Source: Paenibacillus_AR sp051594765
GTDB lineage: Bacteria > Bacillota > Bacilli > Paenibacillales > NBRC-103111
Assembly: GCF_051594765.1 (NCBI RefSeq)
Contig: NZ_JBPPGJ010000018.1
Location: forward strand, 73,400 to 137,399
Direction of reading: 5' to 3'
Length of the DNA: 64,000 nucleotides
Below the pieces are notes generated by a model. It made no database searches. It saw only the letters and a program-made list of their open reading frames with translations, and was not told the DNA's origin. Below, in pieces: positions 42,312 to 49,742 of this stretch (the first letter of the stretch is position 1; each line of letters starts with the position of its first letter). The position numbers were made by a program, and so were the translations under genes.

Positions 42312-43091
42312 ATGGGACTGTTAGGACAGAAGTATCCCTGGAGCAAGTGGAAGAAGCACCTGGCGTTGGTCACCGACCCGGAGCTGGCTGCCCATCTGCC
42401 GGAGACCGTAATGTTGGAGGAAGGAAGCTTGCATGACTTTCTTAGAAGGTTCCCAGCCGTATATGTGAAGCCTTCGTATGGGGGCGGAGGCAAAGGGATC
42501 ATGAAGCTGGAGCGTTCCGGCCATTACGTCACTGTGAAGACCTCTACGAAGCGCTTCCGCGTTCCGCTACCGGCTGTCTACCCGCTTGTCCGTAAGCTGG
42601 CAGAGGGCAAATCCTACATCATCCAACAGGGTATCGATCTCCTTTCCTTGGAAGAGCGATCCATCGATTTCCGGACGCTGCTGCTCAAGCCCGACCGCGA
42701 GTGGCAGTTTATGGGCACCATGGGGAAGTGGGGCGTGAAGGAGCAGATCGTCACCAACCATTGCCGCGGGGGTGCCGCCATCCGGTTTCGCGAAGCGCTT
42801 GAAGGGGCCAAAGGATTGTCGGAGGAGGAGCTGGCCGGTCTGGAGGAACGACTGAAGAGCCTCTCGCTGCGAATCGCGGAGGCTCTGAATAAGAAGTTCC
42901 CGCTGGTGGCCGAGCTGGGCCTGGATATCGGGATCGACGCGGACTTGCAGTTGTGGCTGATCGAGGCCAACACGAGGCCCCAATACCACTTGTTCTCGGA
43001 ACATGCCGACGAGACGCTCTACAAGCGTATCGACGGCATCATCCGGCGCATTCGCCTGCCGCTGAAGAAGCCTGCCCCACGGTCCGGTTGA
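42312..43091 (+). CDS. YheC/YheD-type ATP-grasp protein
   Basis: A 259-residue ATP-grasp protein. YVKPSYGGGGKGIMKLE forms the ATP lid, and ELGLDIGIDADLQLWLIEANTRPQ the metal-binding end. Bacillus YheC and YheD of this group are spore-coat associated; the reaction is unknown. Upstream, CATAAAAT (42246-42253) is one base off a mother-cell SigE -10 element (CATACAAT), which would fit, but no firm -35 is seen. GGAGGG precedes the ATG. Its last 53 nt overlap the end of the convergent M20 gene. Confidence 0.83.
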   Translation: MGLLGQKYPWSKWKKHLALVTDPELAAHLPETVMLEEGSLHDFLRRFPAVYVKPSYGGGGKGIMKLERSGHYVTVKTSTKRFRVPLPAVYPLVRKLAEGKSYIIQQGIDLLSLEERSIDFRTLLLKPDREWQFMGTMGKWGVKEQIVTNHCRGGAAIRFREALEGAKGLSEEELAGLEERLKSLSLRIAEALNKKFPLVAELGLDIGIDADLQLWLIEANTRPQYHLFSEHADETLYKRIDGIIRRIRLPLKKPAPRSG

Positions 43092-44238
43092 ATTCTTCCC
43101 GGATCCGATCCTTCAAGCCGGGAACGGTAAGCACATCGTAGGCGGTGGCTGCGAGTACCTTGGCCCCGAAGAGCATTCCCTCGAAGGCTCGGCCGGTCAT
43201 AGCCATATCTCTGAACTCTACCGTATGCAGCAAGTGCTTGGCATCGATCACTTTCACATAAGGGTGAATAGCGGGGCAGCGCCGGGACACATTCCCCAGA
43301 TCCAGTGAGCCGTGATCCTTCCCCGTCTCGATCTGATCCGCAGATATGCCCATCTCGGTCAGGTTACGGGTATAGATCCCGGACAGCGTCTCATTGGTCG
43401 CCAATTCGTCATAGGAATACTCGTAATTGCATACCTTGAGCTTACAGCCGGTTTGCAGGGCGGCCCCTTCGGCGCAGTGGAGCACCTGGCGTACGACCCG
43501 GTCCGTATGGGGACGGTTGGCGGAACGGACATAGAATTGGGCGACCGCGTAATCGGGGATGACGTTGGCGGCTCTTCCGCCTTCTGTGATGATGCCGTGG
43601 ATACGGACATGGCTCTCCTGCTGCTGACGAAGGGCATTGATCGAATTGAAGAGCTGCAGGACGGCATCCAAGGCATTGATTCCTTCGTAAGGGTTGGCTG
43701 CCGCATGGGCGGTCTTGCCGAAGAATTCAAACTGTAAGGCATCCATGGCCAAGGATTGGCCGGAATGCTCGTAGGCATGGTACGGATGGGCCATCAGGGC
43801 CGCATCCACGTCGTCGAAGAGACCCTCGGCAGACATGGGCACTTTGGCGCCCTTGGTTTCCTCCGCTGGGGTACCATAGACGCGGATCTCACCCCCCGTC
43901 TCGTCCGCCACCGCCTTCAAACCAACTGCTGCGGCGATGGCCATGGAACAGATCAGGTGGTGCCCGCAGGCATGACCGATCTCGGGAAGGGCATCGAATT
44001 CGGCCATGAAGGCGATGACCGGACCCGGCTTGGACGATATGTACCGGGCGATGAAGGCCGTCGGAATGTCCAGGACCGCCCGTTCCACGGTAAAGCCGAA
44101 TTCTTCCAGCAAGGCGGTTAATCGGGCATAAGCCTCGAATTCCTCATGGCCCAGCTCCGGATGCTCTCCGATATACCGGGATGTCTCGATGAATCGTGAC
44201 CGGTGGGCATCGATCGTATGGAAGATGCGTTCTTTCAT
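43039..44238 (-). CDS. M20 family amidohydrolase/peptidase
   Basis: A 399-residue zinc amidohydrolase. Metal and catalytic residues lie in MAEFDALPEIGHACGHHL, GTPAEETKG and MAHPYH; a dimerisation domain with KTAHAAANPYEGINALDAVL sits in the middle. It is closest in pattern to the ACY1L2/AbgB-type aminobenzoyl-glutamate or aminoacylase group. Cytosolic; substrate not determined. AGGAGG lies before the ATG on the minus strand. Confidence 0.88.
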   Translation of the reverse strand: MKERIFHTIDAHRSRFIETSRYIGEHPELGHEEFEAYARLTALLEEFGFTVERAVLDIPTAFIARYISSKPGPVIAFMAEFDALPEIGHACGHHLICSMAIAAAVGLKAVADETGGEIRVYGTPAEETKGAKVPMSAEGLFDDVDAALMAHPYHAYEHSGQSLAMDALQFEFFGKTAHAAANPYEGINALDAVLQLFNSINALRQQQESHVRIHGIITEGGRAANVIPDYAVAQFYVRSANRPHTDRVVRQVLHCAEGAALQTGCKLKVCNYEYSYDELATNETLSGIYTRNLTEMGISADQIETGKDHGSLDLGNVSRRCPAIHPYVKVIDAKHLLHTVEFRDMAMTGRAFEGMLFGAKVLAATAYDVLTVPGLKDRIREEFNRTVGQASSAAGECAG

Positions 44239-44290
44239 CGTATTCCTCCTAAGAGTGTTGTGAGTTTCAACAAAATATCCGGTCCTCCCC

Positions 44291-44319
44291 TTGATTCCGA
44301 CAAAGGTAGACCGTATTCT
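44291..44319 (+). promoter_or_regulatory. Sigma-A promoter
   Basis: TTGATT, 17 bp, TATTCT before the hypothetical gene at 44371. Confidence 0.55.
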
Positions 44320-44370
44320 AAAGAGAGAAGAACCGATGGACCAACATGAATGACTGATCGGATGGTGCTT

Positions 44371-44811
44371 ATGAGTTTTTTAGAGCAGGTGTGGGAGCAT
44401 ATACGAAGCGGCCGGATTCAGAATCATCCTTATCCGGTTGCCCTGAACGTGAATTTGGCTTATACGGTAATGCTGCCGGACCGGGAGACCCATCTGTTCT
44501 GGCTACCGTTCGAGTATACAGGCCTCTGCTATAAGGACCGGGGAGCCTTCGTTAACATTCATCCGTATTATAAGGGTGTGATTCTGGACGAAGCGGAGAT
44601 CTCGCATGGCACAGATCTGTACAAGCCCAAGACGGACGAGGAGTTCATGAAGAAGCTGTATCAGCTGGCCTGGGACATGGAATGCTCCATCCAAGCCAGA
44701 GCGGACCAATTTTATGAGCCCGTCTGCGCGGCGGATTATATCCTGAAGATGTACCATTTTGCAGAATGGCTCCGGTACTATAACTCGGCGACTATACCGC
44801 GCAAGGCTTAA
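44371..44811 (+). CDS. Conserved-looking hypothetical protein
   Basis: A 146-residue soluble acidic protein, rich in Tyr and Trp, with no signal peptide, membrane helix or catalytic motif that I recognise. The start is uncertain: ATG 44371 has GGATGGTG before it, ATG 44350 is in frame, and two ATGs in between frames open only very short ORFs. It has its own promoter and overlaps the stop of the convergent HAD gene by 4 nt. Confidence 0.65.
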   Translation: MSFLEQVWEHIRSGRIQNHPYPVALNVNLAYTVMLPDRETHLFWLPFEYTGLCYKDRGAFVNIHPYYKGVILDEAEISHGTDLYKPKTDEEFMKKLYQLAWDMECSIQARADQFYEPVCAADYILKMYHFAEWLRYYNSATIPRKA

Positions 44812-45608
44812 CGAGGATCCAAGATGAATTTCTCAATAACCCGGCGGACACCTTCTTCGTTATTGCTTGTTGTGATATAGTCCGCCACTTCCTTCAGCGC
44901 TTCGACGGCATTGGCCATGGCTACGCCGAGTCCGGCTTCGACCACCAATTCCTTGTCGTTCCAGCTGTCGCCGATTCCGATGGTTTCCTCTTGCCGGATT
45001 CCGTAATGCTCGGCCAGATGGCGGAGCGCATGGCCCTTGGTTCCTTCCGGGTGCATGATCTCCAGGAAGTTGGGCTTGGACTTGGTAATATGGGCCTGGC
45101 CGCCGAACGCTTTCTTCAACTCCTCCAGGAGGCGGTCCAGCTTCTCCGGCTCGTCAATCATGAGCAGCTTTGGAGTGGATTTGGCGGCAAGCTTGCCGAA
45201 GTCCGGCTCGATGTCATAGGGAATGTTGGATAGTTTGCTGTAGGCGATGAGTCGCTCGTTTTCTTCCTTGGCCAGCAGCCGGTCGTTATGATAGGATTGC
45301 AGATGCAGGCCGTGTTCGGCGGCATACTCGAATACATACCGGACTACCTCAGGCGGCACGTTCTTCTCATAGAGAACGGTGCCGTCTTTTGCATGCTTAA
45401 CGAGCGCCCCCTGATAGGTGATGAGCGGGACCTCGAGACCGAGACGGTCAGCGACCTGTTTGGCGGAGGCATACATCCGGCCTGTGGCGATGGTAATTAC
45501 CACGCCTCGCTCCATGGCGGCGGTCATCGCGTTGCGCGTCCCTTCCGTAATATCCAGCTCGTCGTTCAACAGCGTATCGTCCAGATCCAAGGCTACAAGT
45601 TTATACAT
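44808..45608 (-). CDS. Cof-type HAD-superfamily phosphatase
   Basis: A 266-residue HAD hydrolase of the Cof/YwpJ group acting on small phosphorylated compounds such as sugar phosphates. Motif I is LDLDDTLL (Asp8 nucleophile, Asp10), motif II ITIATGRM, motif III a Lys in the TKGHAL region, motif IV GIGDSWNDKEL. A C2-type cap lies in the middle. AGGAGGA precedes the ATG. A TATAAT-containing promoter lies upstream on the minus strand. Confidence 0.92.
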   Translation of the reverse strand: MYKLVALDLDDTLLNDELDITEGTRNAMTAAMERGVVITIATGRMYASAKQVADRLGLEVPLITYQGALVKHAKDGTVLYEKNVPPEVVRYVFEYAAEHGLHLQSYHNDRLLAKEENERLIAYSKLSNIPYDIEPDFGKLAAKSTPKLLMIDEPEKLDRLLEELKKAFGGQAHITKSKPNFLEIMHPEGTKGHALRHLAEHYGIRQEETIGIGDSWNDKELVVEAGLGVAMANAVEALKEVADYITTSNNEEGVRRVIEKFILDPR

Positions 45609-45660
45609 GATTTCCTCCTGTTGCGGGTTCCAGCTCCCGTTTTCCTGTATGATCCTGTCT

Positions 45661-45689
45661 ATTATACCCTAATGCGGGTATCCCGTCAT
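45661..45689 (-). promoter_or_regulatory. Sigma-A promoter of the HAD phosphatase
   Basis: Minus strand: ATGACG (45689-45684), 17 bp, TATAAT (45666-45661). Confidence 0.55.
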
Positions 45690-45772
45690 GCCCGGACGTG
45701 CAGGATACGGGGATGCGGGTAGGGGAACCCTAGCTGGTGCGGGAACCGAATACAGGGAGGAAGGGTTGCAAG

Positions 45773-46132
45773 ATGAACACCGTAATGGAGGAAAAAGTCA
45801 GTGCCTACAAGTTAGGGGTAGGACGTATGAACGAGGCGCTTCCGGGGATTACGGAAGCCTATCATGCTTTTACGGGAGAATGCATGAAGAGTGGAGCGAT
45901 CGATGAGAAGCAGAAGCAGCTGATTGCTCTGGGCATCAGTCTGTTCGCCAATAATGAAGTCTGCACGCTCTATCATGTGAACGAGGCCTTGCACAAAGGA
46001 GCCACCGCACTCGAAATCCTGGAAACCGTCGGAGTAGCGGGAGCTTTGGGAGGCGGATACGTCATGTCTCAGGGAGTCACCCGGGTTCAGTCGGCCCTGG
46101 ACAGCGTACAAGGAGGGGGACAGCATGGATAA
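45773..46132 (+). CDS. Carboxymuconolactone decarboxylase/AhpD-like protein
   Basis: A 119-residue all-helical protein of the CMD/AhpD superfamily. The usual CxxC...H redox motif is reduced to Cys64 with His68 (VCTLYHVNEALHKGAT), so peroxidase-type disulfide chemistry is doubtful. GGGAGGAAGGG precedes the ATG. The three following ORFs are tightly packed with it (8-nt overlaps), forming one operon. Confidence 0.82.
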   Translation: MNTVMEEKVSAYKLGVGRMNEALPGITEAYHAFTGECMKSGAIDEKQKQLIALGISLFANNEVCTLYHVNEALHKGATALEILETVGVAGALGGGYVMSQGVTRVQSALDSVQGGGQHG

Positions 46133-46394
46133 AGATACAGTTGGAGGATCGACTCCAGGGGAGAGCCTGGAGCAGGCGGTGGCGGAGCAGCTTGAGTTCG
46201 GGCACATGGAGGCCAAGGATCCGGAGGAGGAAGCGGCACGGCGGGTGTCGCCGCCCTATGTCGTTCGTATTCGGACCGAACGGGATCCTATCTTGGAAGA
46301 AACCGCCGTATACCGGAATATGGCCGAAGAAGTGGATGACCGGTATGACGCTTATCTGAAGGCTGCGGGCCGGAAGCCGGAGGAGCATGATTAG
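46125..46394 (+). CDS. Small acidic hypothetical protein
   Basis: An 89-residue Glu/Asp-rich soluble protein with no recognised motif. It has a strong AAGGAGGGGG and overlaps both neighbours by 8 nt, which makes it very likely to be translated. Function unknown. Confidence 0.75.
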   Translation: MDKDTVGGSTPGESLEQAVAEQLEFGHMEAKDPEEEAARRVSPPYVVRIRTERDPILEETAVYRNMAEEVDDRYDAYLKAAGRKPEEHD

Positions 46395-47412
46395 CGTTTC
46401 TGACTCCGACAGAGGTCTGGATTGGGAACGGACGCATCCTTCGGAGCTGGGCTGGATCGGTGACCTGGAGGAGCGGACCGACCGTTATGCGGCTTCGAAG
46501 CTTCCCAAGCTGCTGGGCTTCCTTCTGGCTGCTCAGGGCTGTCTCGTTATGGAGCGGTATTATAACGGGGCGGACGGGAATACCCTGATGGATGTCCGGT
46601 CGGTGACGAAGAGCTTTACCGGCGCGGCCGTAGGCATGGCAATAAATGATGGACTCCTGGAGGGGACGGCCTGCCGGGTCGGGGAGTACCTGGCCGAGGA
46701 TGCAGCCGCGTCCGGCTCCAGCGTTTCGGATCTGACCCTATTCGAGCTCTTGTCCATGACGAGCGGCCTTTATTGGAAGACGGGCAATAAGTTGGGTGAG
46801 GCATATCTCGGGAGATGGCACAAGAGCAAGGACTGGCTCCGTTTCATTCTTAGGCTTCCGGTGGATCCGGAGATGAGAGGACGTTTCTTGTACCGGAGTC
46901 CGGATTCCCATCTGCTATCCTGCCTGATGACCCGCGTAACCGGGAAGCCGACCTCTATATACCTGAAGGAGCGATTATTCGATCCCATCGGCATCGAGGG
47001 GTATGAATGGGCGGAGGATCCGCAGGGGAACACGGCGGGACATGTTTTTCTCAAGATGAAGAGCAGGGATCTGCTCCGGTTCGGACAGCTCATCCTGAAC
47101 GGCGGGAGATGGGGGAAGGAGTCGGTCCTGCCAGAACCTTGGATACGGGAATCCCATAATCCTCGTTCGGAGGGTCTGCCTGGCTTCGGTCAATATGGGT
47201 ATCAATGGTGGATCAAGCCTGTGGCGGGAGTGCGGGCAGTCTATGCTTGGGGACATGGAGGGAATTTCATAATGCTGCTTCCCGAATTGGATTCGGTGGC
47301 GGTGGCCGTATCGGATCCGTCCGTCAACCGCTGGCGGGATCCCCGAACCCTCATGGAGCAGGTGATTATTCCCGGGATGAAGAGGAATCCGGCGCTCGGT
47401 ATGGAATCCTAA
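46387..47412 (+). CDS. Serine hydrolase, class C beta-lactamase/penicillin-binding fold
   Basis: A 341-residue member of the beta-lactamase-like serine hydrolases. Nucleophile motif SVTK (in VRSVTKSFTG), a Tyr in FLYRSPDSHLL at the YxN position (the Asn is replaced by Ser), and HGG near the end in place of KTG. No signal peptide, so it is probably a cytosolic esterase or peptidase rather than a resistance enzyme. The ATG lies in the end of the preceding gene. Confidence 0.87.
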   Translation: MISVSDSDRGLDWERTHPSELGWIGDLEERTDRYAASKLPKLLGFLLAAQGCLVMERYYNGADGNTLMDVRSVTKSFTGAAVGMAINDGLLEGTACRVGEYLAEDAAASGSSVSDLTLFELLSMTSGLYWKTGNKLGEAYLGRWHKSKDWLRFILRLPVDPEMRGRFLYRSPDSHLLSCLMTRVTGKPTSIYLKERLFDPIGIEGYEWAEDPQGNTAGHVFLKMKSRDLLRFGQLILNGGRWGKESVLPEPWIRESHNPRSEGLPGFGQYGYQWWIKPVAGVRAVYAWGHGGNFIMLLPELDSVAVAVSDPSVNRWRDPRTLMEQVIIPGMKRNPALGMES

Positions 47413-47452
47413 TGGAGGAAGGGACTACTGAGCCGGAGGATAAGAATACGCC

Positions 47453-48232
47453 ATGAACCAAAAGATTCAGATCCGGGTACTGGGTACCGGAGATTCCATG
47501 GGAGTGCCCCGCGTCTATTGCGGGTGCGGCATATGTGAGGAAGCCCGCTCAACCGGTATTAATAGAAGGCTCCGTTCCTCCATCCTGATCGGGAGCGGGA
47601 GCTCGGAGCTATGGGTGGACTGCGGGCCGGATTGGCGGGGGCAGATGGAGGCGGAGGGACGGCGTTCCATCGGGGACGTGCTGATCACTCATGCCCATTA
47701 TGACCACATTGGAGGCTTGCCGGAATTGGCGGATTGCTGCAGATGGACCTCCGTCAAGGTTCGTGTGCTGGCGCCGGAGGAAGTGCTGGAGACCATCCGC
47801 AAGCAGTTTCCTTGGGTGGAGAGCCAGCTAAGGCTTACCCCGACAGACGGTGGAACGGAGTGGGAAGGGTGGAGGGTGCTTCCATTTCGCGTATGCCACG
47901 GGAAGAATGGCTTCTCCTACGGGTACCGGCTGGAGCGGAAAGAAACCGCATGGGTCTATTGCCCGGACTCCATTAATATGTCGGAGCGGGAGAAGGCCTA
48001 TCTTACGAACCTGCGGCTGCTGATTCTGGGCACCAGCTTCTACAAGGAGGAAGCAGACTTCCACACGCGCTCGGTCTATGATATGGAGGAAGCGCTGGAG
48101 CTGATAAGTGAGGTTCGGCCGGATGCGGTCCGGTTCACCCACATGTCGCACGGTGTAGACCTGAGGGAGCCTTACCCGCTTCCGGAGCATGTCCGGCTTG
48201 CCCGGAGGGGAGACGTATATGTACTGGAATAA
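47453..48232 (+). CDS. PhnP-like metallo-beta-lactamase-fold hydrolase
   Basis: A 259-residue MBL-fold protein. It begins with GTGDSMGVPRVYCGCGICEEA, whose cysteines match the structural zinc site of PhnP-type cyclic phosphodiesterases, then HAHYDHIGG (active-site metals) and late THMSHG. There is no phn operon nearby, so the natural substrate is open. GGAGGATAAG precedes the ATG. The AACC-type hairpin after its stop has no T run. Confidence 0.85.
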   Translation: MNQKIQIRVLGTGDSMGVPRVYCGCGICEEARSTGINRRLRSSILIGSGSSELWVDCGPDWRGQMEAEGRRSIGDVLITHAHYDHIGGLPELADCCRWTSVKVRVLAPEEVLETIRKQFPWVESQLRLTPTDGGTEWEGWRVLPFRVCHGKNGFSYGYRLERKETAWVYCPDSINMSEREKAYLTNLRLLILGTSFYKEEADFHTRSVYDMEEALELISEVRPDAVRFTHMSHGVDLREPYPLPEHVRLARRGDVYVLE

Positions 48233-48277
48233 AACCTGGCCGCTGGCCGGGTTATACCACTTTATGCAAGCGGTTCC

Positions 48278-48345
48278 ACTGAGAATGGTTCTCTGGATTC
48301 ATAGAGTGTTCAATTATAACTGAGAACGGTTCTCTAAATCCATAG
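48278..48345. repeat. Two 27-bp direct repeats carrying Fur-like dyads
   Basis: Copies at 48278-48304 and 48319-48345 (41-bp period, 23 of 27 bases identical). Each contains a 7-1-7-type dyad, TGAGAATGGTTCTCT and TGAGAACGGTTCTCT, akin to Fur/PerR-family boxes (TGAGAATnATTCTCA form). The period is about four helical turns, so two dimers would sit on the same face. They lie upstream of the oxidoreductase operon. Confidence 0.55.
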
Positions 48346-48400
48346 TTTTTTCACGATTGTAACAGGATTTTGGGGCAGTTCAACAGATTGTCATAACTTA

Positions 48401-48416
48401 TGTGAAAAGATTCACT
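48401..48416. promoter_or_regulatory. Fnr-type box 1 (upstream of the 2-oxoacid oxidoreductase)
   Basis: TGTGA-AAAGAT-TCACT, an exact match to the B. subtilis Fnr layout TGTGA-N6-TCACT. It is also close to a Rex site (TTGTGAA-N4-TTCACAA). TATAAT at 48426-48431 puts the box over the -35 region, suiting a repressor; a TGTAAA at 48438 instead puts it at -41.5, suiting Fnr activation. Confidence 0.65.
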
Positions 48417-48425
48417 ACATGCTCT

Positions 48426-48443
48426 TATAATAGAGATTGTAAA
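48426..48443 (+). promoter_or_regulatory. Alternative -10 elements of the oxidoreductase operon
   Basis: TATAAT (48426-48431) and TGTAAA (48438-48443). Which one is used decides whether the box at 48401 acts as operator or activator site. Either gives a leader of nearly 300 nt before the first gene. Confidence 0.45.
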
Positions 48444-48577
48444 CGCATGTTATGGAAGATTTGTGTAGGATTCCTGTCGATATGAACCGAATGTAAGCGC
48501 TTGTGAAGGTTGTACGAGGGAGTAAGTAACCTCTGATACAGACCTTCGCAACTGGTGTAACAGGAGGGGATTCCCAG

Positions 48578-48613
48578 ATGTGGCAGACCCCTTGTGCGAA
48601 CCCGAACATCTAG
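48578..48613 (+). CDS. Possible 11-residue leader peptide
   Basis: CAGGAGGGG stands 7 nt before an ATG that opens MWQTPCANPNI and stops at TAG. It is in the long leader 115 nt before the oxidoreductase start. The ribosome site is as good as those of real genes. I see no classic terminator after it, so attenuation is unproven. The rest of 48233-48728 holds the repeats, the Fnr box and no other gene that I can support. Confidence 0.35.
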   Translation: MWQTPCANPNI

Positions 48614-48728
48614 GAGAATCACTCTGATTGTTGCGGCAGGAGATACGAATACCAGTAGGCGGCCCCCCAACCATATCCGTCCTCAATGAAGGCTAGCCCG
48701 CTGTTATTAATAAATAGGAGGGAACCAG

Positions 48729-49742
48729 ATGTCTACCTTACCTAAGAAGAATGAATTGGGCTTTTTTGAGATCCGTCTCGAATCCATCGGCGGTCTCGGC
48801 GCCAACCTCGCAGGCAAAATGCTTGCCGAATCCGGCGTTCTCGGCCTGGGCCTGAACGGTGCCAACTTCTCGTCCTACGGCTCCGAGAAAAAGGGTTCTC
48901 CAATCAAGACGTTCGTGCGCTTCTGCGAGTCGGATGTCGAAATCCGCGACCATAGCCCGATAGAAGTTCCGCACGTCGTGGGCATTTTCCATGAAGAACT
49001 GTACAAGACGATCAATGTTGTCAGCGGCCTGCCGGCAGACGGCATCGTCCTCGTCAACTCCACCCGCGATTTCGACGATATCCGCCGCGATCTGAAGCTG
49101 GAGTACGGTACTCTTGCCGTCGTGGACGCCATGGGCATCGCCGTCGAAGAGAAAACCAAGGTCAATACTTCGATGTTGGGCGCTCTGTACCGCATTTGCG
49201 ACTTCCTTGATCCTGAAGATATGCGCAACACCATCCGCAAGACCTTCGGCAAGAAATATCCGCATCTGGTTGAGCCGAACATCCGCACGTTCGACCGCGG
49301 CTATGCGGAAGTGAAGTTCAAGACTTACGAGGTACCGCAAGGCGCTGAAGGCAAGGCATTCAAACGCGCGACTACCGTATTCGGATATGAGAGCCAGCCT
49401 CTGGGCGGCGTAATCTATGCTCAAGCCAACACCGTACTGAAGGACATGAGCGGTTCCCGCCAAGGCTTCATCCCGGAATTCCATGCTGATAAGTGTATCA
49501 GCTGTGCGCAGTGCGACGTGGTTTGCGGCGACATGTGCTTCGTATGGGAAGAAGAACCGAACAAGCGCGGTGTCATGCAGATGACTCTGAAGGGCATCGA
49601 TTACCAATATTGCAAGGGCTGTCTGAAATGCGTGGACGCATGCCCGACCGGCGCACTGACCGATCTTCGCGAAGAAGTCGGCTATGCCGAGGCGCACCGT
49701 GTTCCGTCCAGATTTAATTTCGTATTGGGAGGGGCTCAATAA
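48729..49742 (+). CDS. 2-oxoacid:ferredoxin oxidoreductase, gamma subunit fused to ferredoxin domain
   Basis: A 337-residue fusion. Residues 20-200 are the gamma domain (IRLESIGGLGANLAGKML), and the C-terminus is a delta-type ferredoxin with two [4Fe-4S] motifs, CISCAQCDVVC and CKGCLKCVDACP. With the alpha-beta product of the next gene it should oxidise a 2-oxoacid, most simply pyruvate, to acyl-CoA and CO2 while reducing ferredoxin. GGAGGG precedes the ATG. The stop overlaps the next start. Arginine codons are mostly CGC/CGT, unlike the CGG-rich neighbours outside the block. Confidence 0.9.
   Translation: MSTLPKKNELGFFEIRLESIGGLGANLAGKMLAESGVLGLGLNGANFSSYGSEKKGSPIKTFVRFCESDVEIRDHSPIEVPHVVGIFHEELYKTINVVSGLPADGIVLVNSTRDFDDIRRDLKLEYGTLAVVDAMGIAVEEKTKVNTSMLGALYRICDFLDPEDMRNTIRKTFGKKYPHLVEPNIRTFDRGYAEVKFKTYEVPQGAEGKAFKRATTVFGYESQPLGGVIYAQANTVLKDMSGSRQGFIPEFHADKCISCAQCDVVCGDMCFVWEEEPNKRGVMQMTLKGIDYQYCKGCLKCVDACPTGALTDLREEVGYAEAHRVPSRFNFVLGGAQ

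Noticed and set aside
48278..48345. CRISPR array
   Set aside because: Only two repeats with a 14-nt gap and an internal dyad; no cas genes. I see no CRISPR array in the window.
48415..48686. Three overlapping minus-strand frames of 64-81 codons in the leader of the oxidoreductase operon
   Set aside because: No ribosome sites, low-complexity basic or Ser/Thr-rich products, and they cross the promoter and regulatory boxes.
48233..48728. T-box, TPP or other known riboswitch in the long leader
   Set aside because: CTGAGA occurs, but the rest of the TPP core and the T-box sequence are absent, and no terminator lies before the first gene.
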